In this document: positions 1 to 5,447 of the stretch, piece after piece | Layout: each line of letters opens with the position of its first letter | How positions within the stretch are numbered: the stretch's first letter is position 1 | Assembly: GCA_028289725.1 (NCBI GenBank) | Contig: JANQOH010000185.1 | Coordinates: 1-7,531 of the forward strand | From: Alphaproteobacteria bacterium | Lineage (GTDB): Bacteria; Pseudomonadota; Alphaproteobacteria; UBA7887 | DNA length: 7,531 bases | Reading direction: 5' to 3' | Notes under the pieces: model-generated | What the model saw: only the letters and a program-made list of their open reading frames with translations | What the model was told of the DNA's origin: nothing | Databases searched by the model: none | Position numbers and translations under genes: made by a program

Positions 1-143
1 TTGCGTCCGAACCGGGCTAGCCGGGCTGCGGCTTCCGCGTCGGTCAGGCCATCTTCGTTCGATGCAAGGTCTTCAAGAACATCGGTCAGTGGTCGTCGAT
101 GGCAGTCCTTCAAGACCGCCACAGGCACGAGTGTCTGCAGCAT
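1..143 (-). CDS. P-type cation-transporting ATPase, N-terminal fragment (runs off left edge)
   Basis: Reading the minus strand from an ATG at 143 gives 47 open codons up to the window edge with no stop. Residues 32-47 read GLTDAEAAARLARFGR and residues 21-27 read DVLEDLA. This is the typical pattern of the cation-ATPase N-terminal domain (GLs.aEAa.RL.rfG.N), which precedes the first membrane helices of P-type ATPases that pump Ca2+, Mg2+, Na+ or H+. The two leftover bases (AA) fit the expected Asn after FGR. ATG 143 is the first start after an in-frame TAG about 45 bases upstream, and a GGGA lies 8 bases before it. The phosphorylation motif (DKTGT) and membrane segments would lie outside the window, so ion specificity cannot be judged. 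The call rests on this short domain alone. The gene is on the same strand as the dehydratase at 353-2083 but 209 bases away, with a hairpin between them, so it may be a separate unit. Confidence 0.68.
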   Translation of the reverse strand, partial: MLQTLVPVAVLKDCHRRPLTDVLEDLASNEDGLTDAEAAARLARFGR

Positions 144-172
144 TCGCGGCGTCCCAACCCCACCGAATTGAC

Positions 173-193
173 CGATGTAGGCACGCTACATCG
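173..193. promoter_or_regulatory. Perfect inverted repeat upstream of the P-type ATPase start (possible operator)
   Basis: CGATGTAG (173-180) and CTACATCG (186-193) are exact reverse complements separated by five bases (GCACG). The element lies 29 bases upstream of the ATG at 143. No T-run follows on either strand, so an intrinsic terminator is unlikely. Its position suits an operator overlapping the promoter, or a hairpin in the 5' untranslated region, of the putative ATPase gene. No regulator is encoded nearby and I do not recognise the half-site. Confidence 0.4.
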
Positions 194-297
194 CATTGGT
201 TACAGATTTGCGAATATCAGAAGCACGCCGGGATGTCGGCTTGGCGCGGTCGCGTACGCGGCACAAATCAGCGCAGCCCTCGCGCGTGAGTTGGTTT

Positions 298-322
298 CCT
301 GGCGTGTTGGCGTTTCGCCAGG
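298..322 (-). terminator. Hairpin 3' of the dehydratase, possible transcription end
   Basis: CCTGGCG (298-304) pairs exactly with CGCCAGG (316-322) around an 11-base loop. Inside it, TGGCG and CGCCA can form a competing shorter hairpin with a three-base loop. It lies about 30 bases beyond the TAG of the minus-strand dehydratase gene. No U-tract follows on the minus strand (AAACC follows), so it is not a classical intrinsic terminator. It could instead stabilise the mRNA 3' end. The rest of the 144-352 gap shows no gene that I can support. Confidence 0.35.
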
Positions 323-352
323 CAGCGGAAACTGTCGTCAAAACGAAGTCCG

Positions 353-2083
353 CTAGAGCACGCAGCCGTAATGAGCGCTGGAGACCAAACGGCGATACTT
401 GCCAAGCACCGAATTCTCGGGAATGTCGGAGATCTTCGGTGTCCCCAACTGCGCCATACGATTTGTCATTTCATCTTGCGGTATGTCGAGGTCGAGCCGA
501 CGCGTGATCGGGTTGATGACAATGGTGTCGCCGTCGCGCACCACGCCGATCGGTCCGCCCTTCGCGGCTTCCGGACAAATGTGCCCAACCAGGATGCCGT
601 GCGAAACGCCGGAATACCGACCGTCGGTAATCAGCGCGACTTCTTTGCCCAGGCCGCGCCCTTGAAGCTGAATGGTCAAATGCACCATCTCGGGCATGCC
701 GGGCGCGCCGACCGGTCCCACGTTTCGGACAACGACCACATCGCCCGCCACCACACGGCCGTCGCGGATCGCGTCCATCGCGCCTTGTTCGCTGTCGAAG
801 ACTTTGGCCGTGCCGCGAAATTCGCCCTCTTCGAGCGTCTTCCCCGAAAGTTTCAGCACGCAACTTTCAGGCGCCAGCGAACCCGACAAAACACTGATGT
901 GATTGCCGGGCGCCGCCAGCGGCCGCGCAACCGGAAAAACCACGTCTTGGTCGGGCAGATCCTCCGGCAAGGGGGCGTCCGCCAGGTTTTCCGCGAGTGT
1001 CTTGCCTGTGACCGTCATGACATCGCCGTGAAGGAAGCCGGCCTCGAGCAACGCTTTCATCACCACCGGCACGCCACCGACTTCATGCAGCGAGACCATG
1101 GCGTAGGTGCCGTGCGGTTGCAGATTGGCGATGAGCGGGACACGCTCGCCGATACGCTGCAAGTCTTCGATCGTAAGCGGCACGCCCGCCTCACGCGCGA
1201 TGGCGAGGACATGAAGGTACAAGTTCGTCGAGCCACCCATCGCGTAGGCCGTCGCGACAGCGTTCTCGAAGGCTTCCTTCACCATAATGTCACGCGGCCG
1301 AAGGCCCATTTCCATGAGGCGGTAGAGCGCCTCGACACTCGCCTGTACTTGCCTCTTAACGTCGTCGTGAATGTCGCTCGCGGCGTCGTAGTCAGCCGGG
1401 TGCGACGCGCCGCGCGGCAGCATCATGCCGATCGCTTCGGCAATCGTGCTCATGGTATTGGCCGTAAACATCGCGCCGCAGGTGCCGCTGCCCGGCATGA
1501 CGCAGCGCTGCAAGCTTGTCAGTTCGTCTTGCGTGATACGGCCCGCTTCGCGGGCGGCGGCCCCTTCGACATAGTCCAAAATTGTGAGATTGTTGCCCTT
1601 GCTGGCCCAGGGTTCAAAGTCGACGCGGCCCGGGGAACTGGTTCCGGGATACACCACCAGCCCAAACGCGTTGGTGCGCGCCAATGGCATCAGAGCCGCC
1701 GCACCGGTCTTGTCGCACCCTGAGACCACAATCATCGCGGTGCCATGATGCGCGTAATGGCCGGTCTCGATGCAGTCTGCCATCAGGTCGCGCGAGACCA
1801 GGCTGTACCCGGCATTCTCGGTCCCTTGGGTCATGGCGTCGGAGACCGCCGGAGCGCCGACCAACAGGCCCTGGCCGCCGGCTGACGACACTTCTTCGAC
1901 CAACAGGTCAGCAATCCGGCGCACGCGATTGTTGCAGCGGTGCGCGTTGGTGTAGGGATTGGCTATGGTCACAACGGCATTGGTTTTCATTGCCTCGGAG
2001 GGCTCGAAACCTGCCGCGCGCAGCTCAACCGCCCGCAGTCCCTCTTCCGCATTGCTCCAATAGCTCACTGACTTATCCGACAC
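353..2083 (-). CDS. IlvD/Edd-family [2Fe-2S] dehydratase (hydroxy-acid or sugar-acid dehydratase)
   Basis: The product is 576 residues, close to the usual 560-600 for the family. These enzymes remove water from a 2,3-dihydroxy acid to give a 2-keto acid, using a [2Fe-2S] cluster and Mg2+. The three expected cluster cysteines are visible: C50 (HRCNN), C123 (GCDK) and C202 (GTCGA). D82, D124, K125 (normally carbamylated) and E465 fit the metal site, and S491 in TDGRYSG fits the catalytic serine. The C-terminal half has typical family blocks: AYAMGGSTN, PHGTYAM, GRGLGKEVALITDGRYSG and VGHICPEAAKGGPIG. It is divergent: after CDK the usual x-x-P-[GA] is TGAA. The substrate therefore cannot be assigned, and branched-chain amino acid synthesis (ilvD) is not assumed. 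The frame is open upstream to 2242, but GTG 2083 is preferred because GGAG lies 7 bases before it and C50 then falls at the usual distance. ATG 1990 is a less likely alternative. It is the last gene of a three-gene same-strand set, 271 bases after the MBL gene, so it may have its own promoter. Confidence 0.9.
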   Translation of the reverse strand: MSDKSVSYWSNAEEGLRAVELRAAGFEPSEAMKTNAVVTIANPYTNAHRCNNRVRRIADLLVEEVSSAGGQGLLVGAPAVSDAMTQGTENAGYSLVSRDLMADCIETGHYAHHGTAMIVVSGCDKTGAAALMPLARTNAFGLVVYPGTSSPGRVDFEPWASKGNNLTILDYVEGAAAREAGRITQDELTSLQRCVMPGSGTCGAMFTANTMSTIAEAIGMMLPRGASHPADYDAASDIHDDVKRQVQASVEALYRLMEMGLRPRDIMVKEAFENAVATAYAMGGSTNLYLHVLAIAREAGVPLTIEDLQRIGERVPLIANLQPHGTYAMVSLHEVGGVPVVMKALLEAGFLHGDVMTVTGKTLAENLADAPLPEDLPDQDVVFPVARPLAAPGNHISVLSGSLAPESCVLKLSGKTLEEGEFRGTAKVFDSEQGAMDAIRDGRVVAGDVVVVRNVGPVGAPGMPEMVHLTIQLQGRGLGKEVALITDGRYSGVSHGILVGHICPEAAKGGPIGVVRDGDTIVINPITRRLDLDIPQDEMTNRMAQLGTPKISDIPENSVLGKYRRLVSSAHYGCVL

Positions 2084-2090
2084 CGCCGTT

Positions 2091-2094
2091 CTCC
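2091..2094 (-). promoter_or_regulatory. Ribosome binding site that decides the dehydratase start
   Basis: GGAG on the minus strand lies seven bases upstream of GTG 2083. It supports that GTG over the longest possible frame, which would begin at 2242 and add 53 residues with no family resemblance. Confidence 0.6.
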
Positions 2095-2115
2095 GATACT
2101 TGGTTGGTGAGATGC

Positions 2116-2134
2116 TTTGGGCACAGCGCCCAAA
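2116..2134. promoter_or_regulatory. Perfect 7-bp inverted repeat just upstream of the dehydratase
   Basis: TTTGGGC (2116-2122) and GCCCAAA (2128-2134) are exact reverse complements separated by five bases (ACAGC). The element is 32 bases upstream of the dehydratase GTG. In the minus-strand transcript the stem can gain one more G-U pair. No T-run follows. It could be an operator or a leader hairpin. It has the same layout (7-8 bp arms, 5-base spacer, about 30 bases before a start) as the dyad at 173-193, but a different sequence. Confidence 0.35.
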
Positions 2135-2301
2135 AGGGCCACGGCCAACAAACGCAGACAGCATGCATTTGGCTGGCCGCCCGGAAGCGTAGGGCCAAGG
2201 TCCACAGCTTTCCAGGCAATTTCGAGCCGATCCCGCTTGCAAAAACGTCGTGCAAAGCCACGACCAGCGGCGCTATCCCCAACGCACCTCGCGTCGCTTA
2301 G

Positions 2302-2324
2302 CGTGTTGACCGATGGTGAACACG
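2302..2324. promoter_or_regulatory. Imperfect 23-bp dyad in the gap between the MBL gene and the dehydratase
   Basis: CGTGTTGACC (2302-2311) faces GGTGAACACG (2315-2324) across a three-base centre. Nine of ten positions pair, with one mismatch (2308/2318). It lies about 30 bases beyond the stop of the MBL gene and some 220 bases upstream of the dehydratase. No T-run follows on the minus strand, so an operator or a non-canonical terminator are both possible. The remainder of the 2084-2354 gap shows no convincing gene and no promoter I can place with confidence. Confidence 0.35.
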
Positions 2325-2354
2325 ACGCGCGTCGGGTATGCGCGCGGCTTCTTT

Positions 2355-3158
2355 TTATTCTGTCGGCGCGACGTCCAAGCGCACGACGGCATCGGCCACA
2401 TCAGCGTTCAGCGGCGCGTAGCGGTCCATCACCAAGGGGTCGTGGCCGGGAATGATGTGTTTGGACGACTCCGCGAGGCCGCGCATTTTGGCGTAACCTT
2501 GGACCATGTCGCCAACGCTGAAGGCGATTGGGAATGGCGCGGTGGCTTCCATGTTCTCGTAAAGATGGCTGGCGTCCGAGGCGAGCACGACCCAGCCGCG
2601 TTTGGTCAGCACACGAACGCACTGAATGCCCATTGTGTGCCCGCCGATATGGTGCACACTGATCCCCGGTGCCACTTGGTCGTCGCCGTCGTGAAACGCG
2701 AGCCGGCCTACAAAGAGCTTCTCGACCATCGCCGTCACGTGGTGGGCGGAATAGGCGTAGCCGAATGGCTTGTGTGCCATGTGGCGGCCGGTCGCGTACG
2801 CCATTTCGCTGTCCTGCACATGAAAGGTGGCGCGCGGAAAATCTTCGAGCGTGCCGGCATGATCGTAATGGAGATGCGTGACGATCACGTCTTCGACGGT
2901 GGTCGAGTCGATGCCCGCCATGGCCAATCCTTCGCGCGGCAGACGCATGATCTCACGGTTGCGGCGGCCGGCTTCCTTGTGATCAAACCCGGTGTCGACA
3001 ACGATTGTGCGGTTTTCGTTTGTAATCGCCCAAACGTAATAATCGAGCGGCTCTTGCCGATCGTGGTCGTCGGTCACGATGAAATTCTCAACCCGCTTGC
3101 GCGCGCCGTGCCGACCATAGCGGATGGCGAATACTTCATAGATTTCCGGGTCTGACAT
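2355..3158 (-). CDS. MBL-fold metallohydrolase, N-acyl-homoserine-lactonase type
   Basis: The 267-residue product carries the full metallo-beta-lactamase metal site: H95, H97, D99 and H100 in THLHYDHAG, H174 in GGHTMG, D195 in ASDAS and H239 in PGHD. The early block YYVWAITN...RTIVVDTGFD (residues 40-59) and the spacing match the AHL-lactonase-like subgroup, which opens lactone rings with a dinuclear metal centre. No signal peptide is visible, so it is probably cytoplasmic. The start is ATG 3158 with a strong GGAGG seven bases upstream. It follows the isomerase gene by 66 bases and precedes the dehydratase, suggesting co-transcription. No luxI or luxR gene is present. A metabolic lactone is therefore at least as likely a substrate as a quorum signal (inference). 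Members of this fold also include other esterases, so the exact reaction is open. Confidence 0.88.
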   Translation of the reverse strand: MSDPEIYEVFAIRYGRHGARKRVENFIVTDDHDRQEPLDYYVWAITNENRTIVVDTGFDHKEAGRRNREIMRLPREGLAMAGIDSTTVEDVIVTHLHYDHAGTLEDFPRATFHVQDSEMAYATGRHMAHKPFGYAYSAHHVTAMVEKLFVGRLAFHDGDDQVAPGISVHHIGGHTMGIQCVRVLTKRGWVVLASDASHLYENMEATAPFPIAFSVGDMVQGYAKMRGLAESSKHIIPGHDPLVMDRYAPLNADVADAVVRLDVAPTE

Positions 3159-3160
3159 GG

Positions 3161-3170
3161 TCCCTCCTCC
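3161..3170 (-). promoter_or_regulatory. Strong ribosome binding site of the MBL-fold gene
   Basis: On the minus strand this reads GGAGGAGGGA, with the GGAGG core seven bases before ATG 3158. It is the best Shine-Dalgarno match in the window and fixes the start of the MBL gene. Confidence 0.75.
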
Positions 3171-3203
3171 CGCTCCAAAGCGCCGCGACGCCGCTTGTCG
3201 AAC

Positions 3204-3223
3204 GCCTAGCGAGGCCTAGCGTG
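3204..3223. repeat. Two tandem 10-bp copies between the isomerase and MBL genes
   Basis: GCCTAGCGAG (3204-3213) is followed directly by GCCTAGCGTG (3214-3223), which differs at one base. The pair sits immediately next to the isomerase stop codon (3225-3227). It could be a local duplication of no function, or a ten-base helical-turn-spaced binding site. Confidence 0.5.
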
Positions 3224-3224
3224 G

Positions 3225-3830
3225 CTATGATTTTTGAAGCGCGGCTTCGATCAATGGCATGCGGTCGTTGCCGAAATACATGTCATCGCCATCGACGAAA
3301 ATGGTCGGCGAGCCGAAACCCCCGCGTTCTATCAGCTCTTCGGTGTTTGCGCGCAAGCGGTCCTTGATGGACGGATCCTTCAACGCAGCGAAGAACGCAT
3401 CCTGGTCGAGGCCGACGGCAGCGCAGACTTTCGCCAGAACATCGTCCTGGGAAATGTCCTCGAAATCGCCCCAATAGGCCTCGAAGACACGCTCCGCATA
3501 GGGCACAAGCAGGCCTTGATCGAGCGCGAAGAGCGCGCCGCGCATGGCATTGACAGCACGCACCGGAAACACGGGCGGCATGCCGATCCGCACGCCGACA
3601 TATTCCGCCCAGTCGGCAAGGTCCTTGGTCATGTACGCGGCCTTGCGCGGATTCGGATTCGCCCGTTGTTCGTAGACATTCTGGTTGACCGCATTGAAGA
3701 CACCGCCCACCAAAATCGGTTTCCACGCAATCGTGGCGCCGGCCGCCGCGCAAACCGGCCCAATGCGCACGAACCCCAAATAAGTCCATGGGCTCGAGCA
3801 ATCGAAAAAGAACTCAACCGTGTGGCTCAC
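3225..3830 (-). CDS. DsbA/GST-kappa family protein, 2-hydroxychromene-2-carboxylate isomerase-like
   Basis: The 201-residue product has the thioredoxin-fold layout of the HCCA isomerase (NahD-like) family. These are glutathione-dependent isomerases known from naphthalene and other aromatic degradation. The N-terminus VEFFFDCSSPWTYLG (residues 5-19) matches the family FDfxSPysYL pattern, with S13 at the expected catalytic serine position and no CxxC, so it is not a disulfide oxidase. An alpha-helical insert spans about residues 45-165. The cis-proline block GSPTIFVDG (173-181, P175) and the closing FGNDRM (186-191) are also family features. The start is GTG 3830. It is the first possible start after an in-frame stop but has only a weak GGA four bases away, while a better AGGAG lies 25 bases upstream. 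It is the first gene of the minus-strand set and diverges from the acyl-CoA synthetase. Its substrate need not be a chromene; GST-kappa-like members are widespread in CoA-ligase clusters. Confidence 0.87.
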   Translation of the reverse strand: MSHTVEFFFDCSSPWTYLGFVRIGPVCAAAGATIAWKPILVGGVFNAVNQNVYEQRANPNPRKAAYMTKDLADWAEYVGVRIGMPPVFPVRAVNAMRGALFALDQGLLVPYAERVFEAYWGDFEDISQDDVLAKVCAAVGLDQDAFFAALKDPSIKDRLRANTEELIERGGFGSPTIFVDGDDMYFGNDRMPLIEAALQKS

Positions 3831-3843
3831 AAGTCCAAAACAT
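3814..3843 (-). CDS. Possible 9-codon upstream ORF overlapping the isomerase start
   Basis: An ATG at 3843 opens a nine-codon frame (MFWTCEPHG, stop TGA at 3816-3814) that overlaps the first codons of the isomerase in another frame. AGGAG (3856-3860 on the minus strand) lies 12 bases before this ATG and fits it better than the isomerase GTG at 3830. Translation of this short frame could deliver ribosomes to the poorly marked GTG by coupling. This is inference from layout; short ORFs arise easily by chance. Confidence 0.2.
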   Translation of the reverse strand: MFWTCEPHG

Positions 3844-3866
3844 TTTCTAGCTGATCTCCTGGGGCC

Positions 3867-3878
3867 GGTAGCGCTACC
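3867..3878. promoter_or_regulatory. Perfect 12-bp palindrome in the divergent intergenic region
   Basis: GGTAGCGCTACC is its own reverse complement. It lies inside the 78-bp gap between the isomerase start (3830) and the acyl-CoA synthetase start (3909), 30 bases before the latter. Both promoters must lie in or near this short gap, so a dimeric regulator bound here could control both directions. I cannot place -35/-10 boxes with confidence, and no regulator gene is in the window. Confidence 0.45.
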
Positions 3879-3908
3879 CTAATTGGCGAAAGGGAGCAAG
3901 CAGGCCGT

Positions 3909-5447
3909 ATGGATACCTTGTTACATGCTGGCATTCACGCCGCAAAGACACCGGACAAACCCGCTTACATCATGGCGGACAGCGGTGTCACGGTCACATA
4001 CGGCGAACTTGAGGCGCGCTCCAACCAATGTGCTCATTTGTTTCGGGCACACGGCCTGAAGCGCGGCGATAGCATCGCGCTCTGCCTCGAAAATCACCCC
4101 TGGTTCCTGGCGCTCTGTTGGGGCGCGCATCGCGCCGGTTTGTACTACACCTGCATCGCGACCCACCTCACCGGTACAGAAGCCGCCTACATCGTCAACG
4201 ACTGTGGCGCGCACTTGTTCATCGGTTCACCGGCGCGCGCTGATGCCGCCGACGGCGTTTTGGCGGCGGACACACAGGTCGATCATTTCCTCATGGTCGA
4301 CGAAGCGCAGCCCGGTTTCGAGTCGCTCGACACGGCGATCGATGGCTTTCCGACCACGCCCCTTGCCGACCAATGTCCCGGCGCGGACATGCTCTATTCA
4401 AGTGGCACAACCGGTCGGCCAAAGGGCGTACGCGTCGAATTGTCAAAGGACCCACTCGGCACGCCGTCACCGGGTCTCAAACTGCTATCCGCGCTTTATG
4501 GTCTTTCGTCGGACAATGTCTATTTGTCGCCGGCGCCGCTGTACCATGCCGCGCCTCTGCGCTTCACATTGTCGTTTCTGGCGTTCGGCGCGACCGCGAT
4601 CGTAATGGAACGGTTCGATCCGGAACGCGCGCTCGCTTTGATCGAGCAGCACAAGGTCACCCATAGCCAGTGGGTGCCAACCATGTTCATCCGCATGCTC
4701 AAGCTGCCGGAAACAGTACGCCAAGGCCGAGACCTATCGAGCCATCGCGTGGCGATCCATGCCGCGGCTCCCTGCCCCATCCCCGTCAAGGAACAGATGA
4801 TCGAATGGTGGGGGCCGATCATCCGTGAGTATTACGCCGGCACGGAGGGCAACGGCATTACCGTAATCGATAGCCAGGACTGGCTTGCGCACAAAGGGTC
4901 CGTCGGCAAGGCGCTGCTCGGCCAAGTGCGGATTTGCGGCGAGGACGGCGAAGAACTGCCGGCCGGTGAGGTCGGCACCATTCACTTTAGCGACGGCAAC
5001 GATTTCGCCTATTACAACGATCCGGAAAAGACGGCCGCATCGCGCAATCGCCACGGATGGACCACGCTTGGCGACGTCGGCTATGTCGACGCGGAAGGTT
5101 ATCTCTACTTAACCGACCGCAAAGCTCACATGATCATTTCCGGCGGCGTGAACATCTATCCGCAGGAAGTCGAGAACCTATTGGTTGGGCACCCACAGGT
5201 GCTCGACGCGGCGGTCTTCGGCATTCCGCACCCGGACCTTGGCGAGCAAGTGCATGCGGCGGTCCAGCCGATCGCCGATGCGACAATGAAACGCGATTTG
5301 GAGGACGAGCTTTTGGCCTTTTGTCGCGACAATCTCAGCCATGTCAAATGCCCGAAATCGCTTGAATTGATCGCCGACATGCCGCGTCAAGCAAACGGTA
5401 AGCTCTACAAGCAGAAGCTCAAGGCGCGTTACTGGCTCGCATCTTAG
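3909..5447 (+). CDS. Acyl-CoA synthetase (AMP-forming, ANL superfamily)
   Basis: The 512-residue product activates a carboxylic acid to its acyl-AMP and then to the CoA thioester. The ATP-binding P-loop is YSSGTTGRPKG (163-173), the A5 motif is YYAGTEG (308-314), the A7 motif is TTLGDVG (385-391) and the hinge is LTDRKAHMIISGG (401-413). The A10 lysine is K498 in QANGKLYK. All catalytic motifs are intact and the length is normal. Blocks such as YLSPAPLYHAAPLRF and THSQWVPTMF resemble the FadD-like acyl-CoA synthetases that are common in actinobacteria and alphaproteobacteria. The acid substrate is not predictable; fatty, steroid or aromatic acids are possible. ATG 3909 has GGGAG 12 bases upstream, slightly far. 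It diverges from the isomerase/MBL/dehydratase set, and its last 29 bases overlap the convergent PqiA-like gene. No signal or membrane segment is evident, so it is probably cytoplasmic. Confidence 0.93.
   Translation: MDTLLHAGIHAAKTPDKPAYIMADSGVTVTYGELEARSNQCAHLFRAHGLKRGDSIALCLENHPWFLALCWGAHRAGLYYTCIATHLTGTEAAYIVNDCGAHLFIGSPARADAADGVLAADTQVDHFLMVDEAQPGFESLDTAIDGFPTTPLADQCPGADMLYSSGTTGRPKGVRVELSKDPLGTPSPGLKLLSALYGLSSDNVYLSPAPLYHAAPLRFTLSFLAFGATAIVMERFDPERALALIEQHKVTHSQWVPTMFIRMLKLPETVRQGRDLSSHRVAIHAAAPCPIPVKEQMIEWWGPIIREYYAGTEGNGITVIDSQDWLAHKGSVGKALLGQVRICGEDGEELPAGEVGTIHFSDGNDFAYYNDPEKTAASRNRHGWTTLGDVGYVDAEGYLYLTDRKAHMIISGGVNIYPQEVENLLVGHPQVLDAAVFGIPHPDLGEQVHAAVQPIADATMKRDLEDELLAFCRDNLSHVKCPKSLELIADMPRQANGKLYKQKLKARYWLAS

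Noticed and set aside
196..507. Short plus-strand open frames near the left end (62-507)
   Set aside because: They overlap the P-type ATPase start and the dehydratase 3' end on the other strand and show no recognisable protein features.
371..1723. A 450-codon open frame on the plus strand opposite the dehydratase
   Set aside because: It is fully antisense to a gene with clear catalytic motifs. The sequence is Arg/His-rich and low in recognisable domains, as expected from the codon bias of a GC-rich gene read backwards.
2084..2242. A 53-residue N-terminal extension of the dehydratase back to 2242
   Set aside because: The added residues have no family resemblance, and a GGAG site seven bases before GTG 2083 marks a better start.
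2323..2334. 12-bp palindrome CGACGCGCGTCG
   Set aside because: It is perfect but made mostly of alternating C and G, which arises readily in GC-rich DNA. It overlaps the better-defined dyad at 2302-2324.
2313..3155. A 280-codon plus-strand open frame opposite the MBL gene
   Set aside because: It mirrors the MBL gene almost end to end, shows no family features and has no good ribosome site. The minus strand has the full metal-binding motif set.
3234..3854. A 206-codon plus-strand open frame opposite the isomerase
   Set aside because: It is antisense to a well-supported gene, and no domain is recognisable in its translation.
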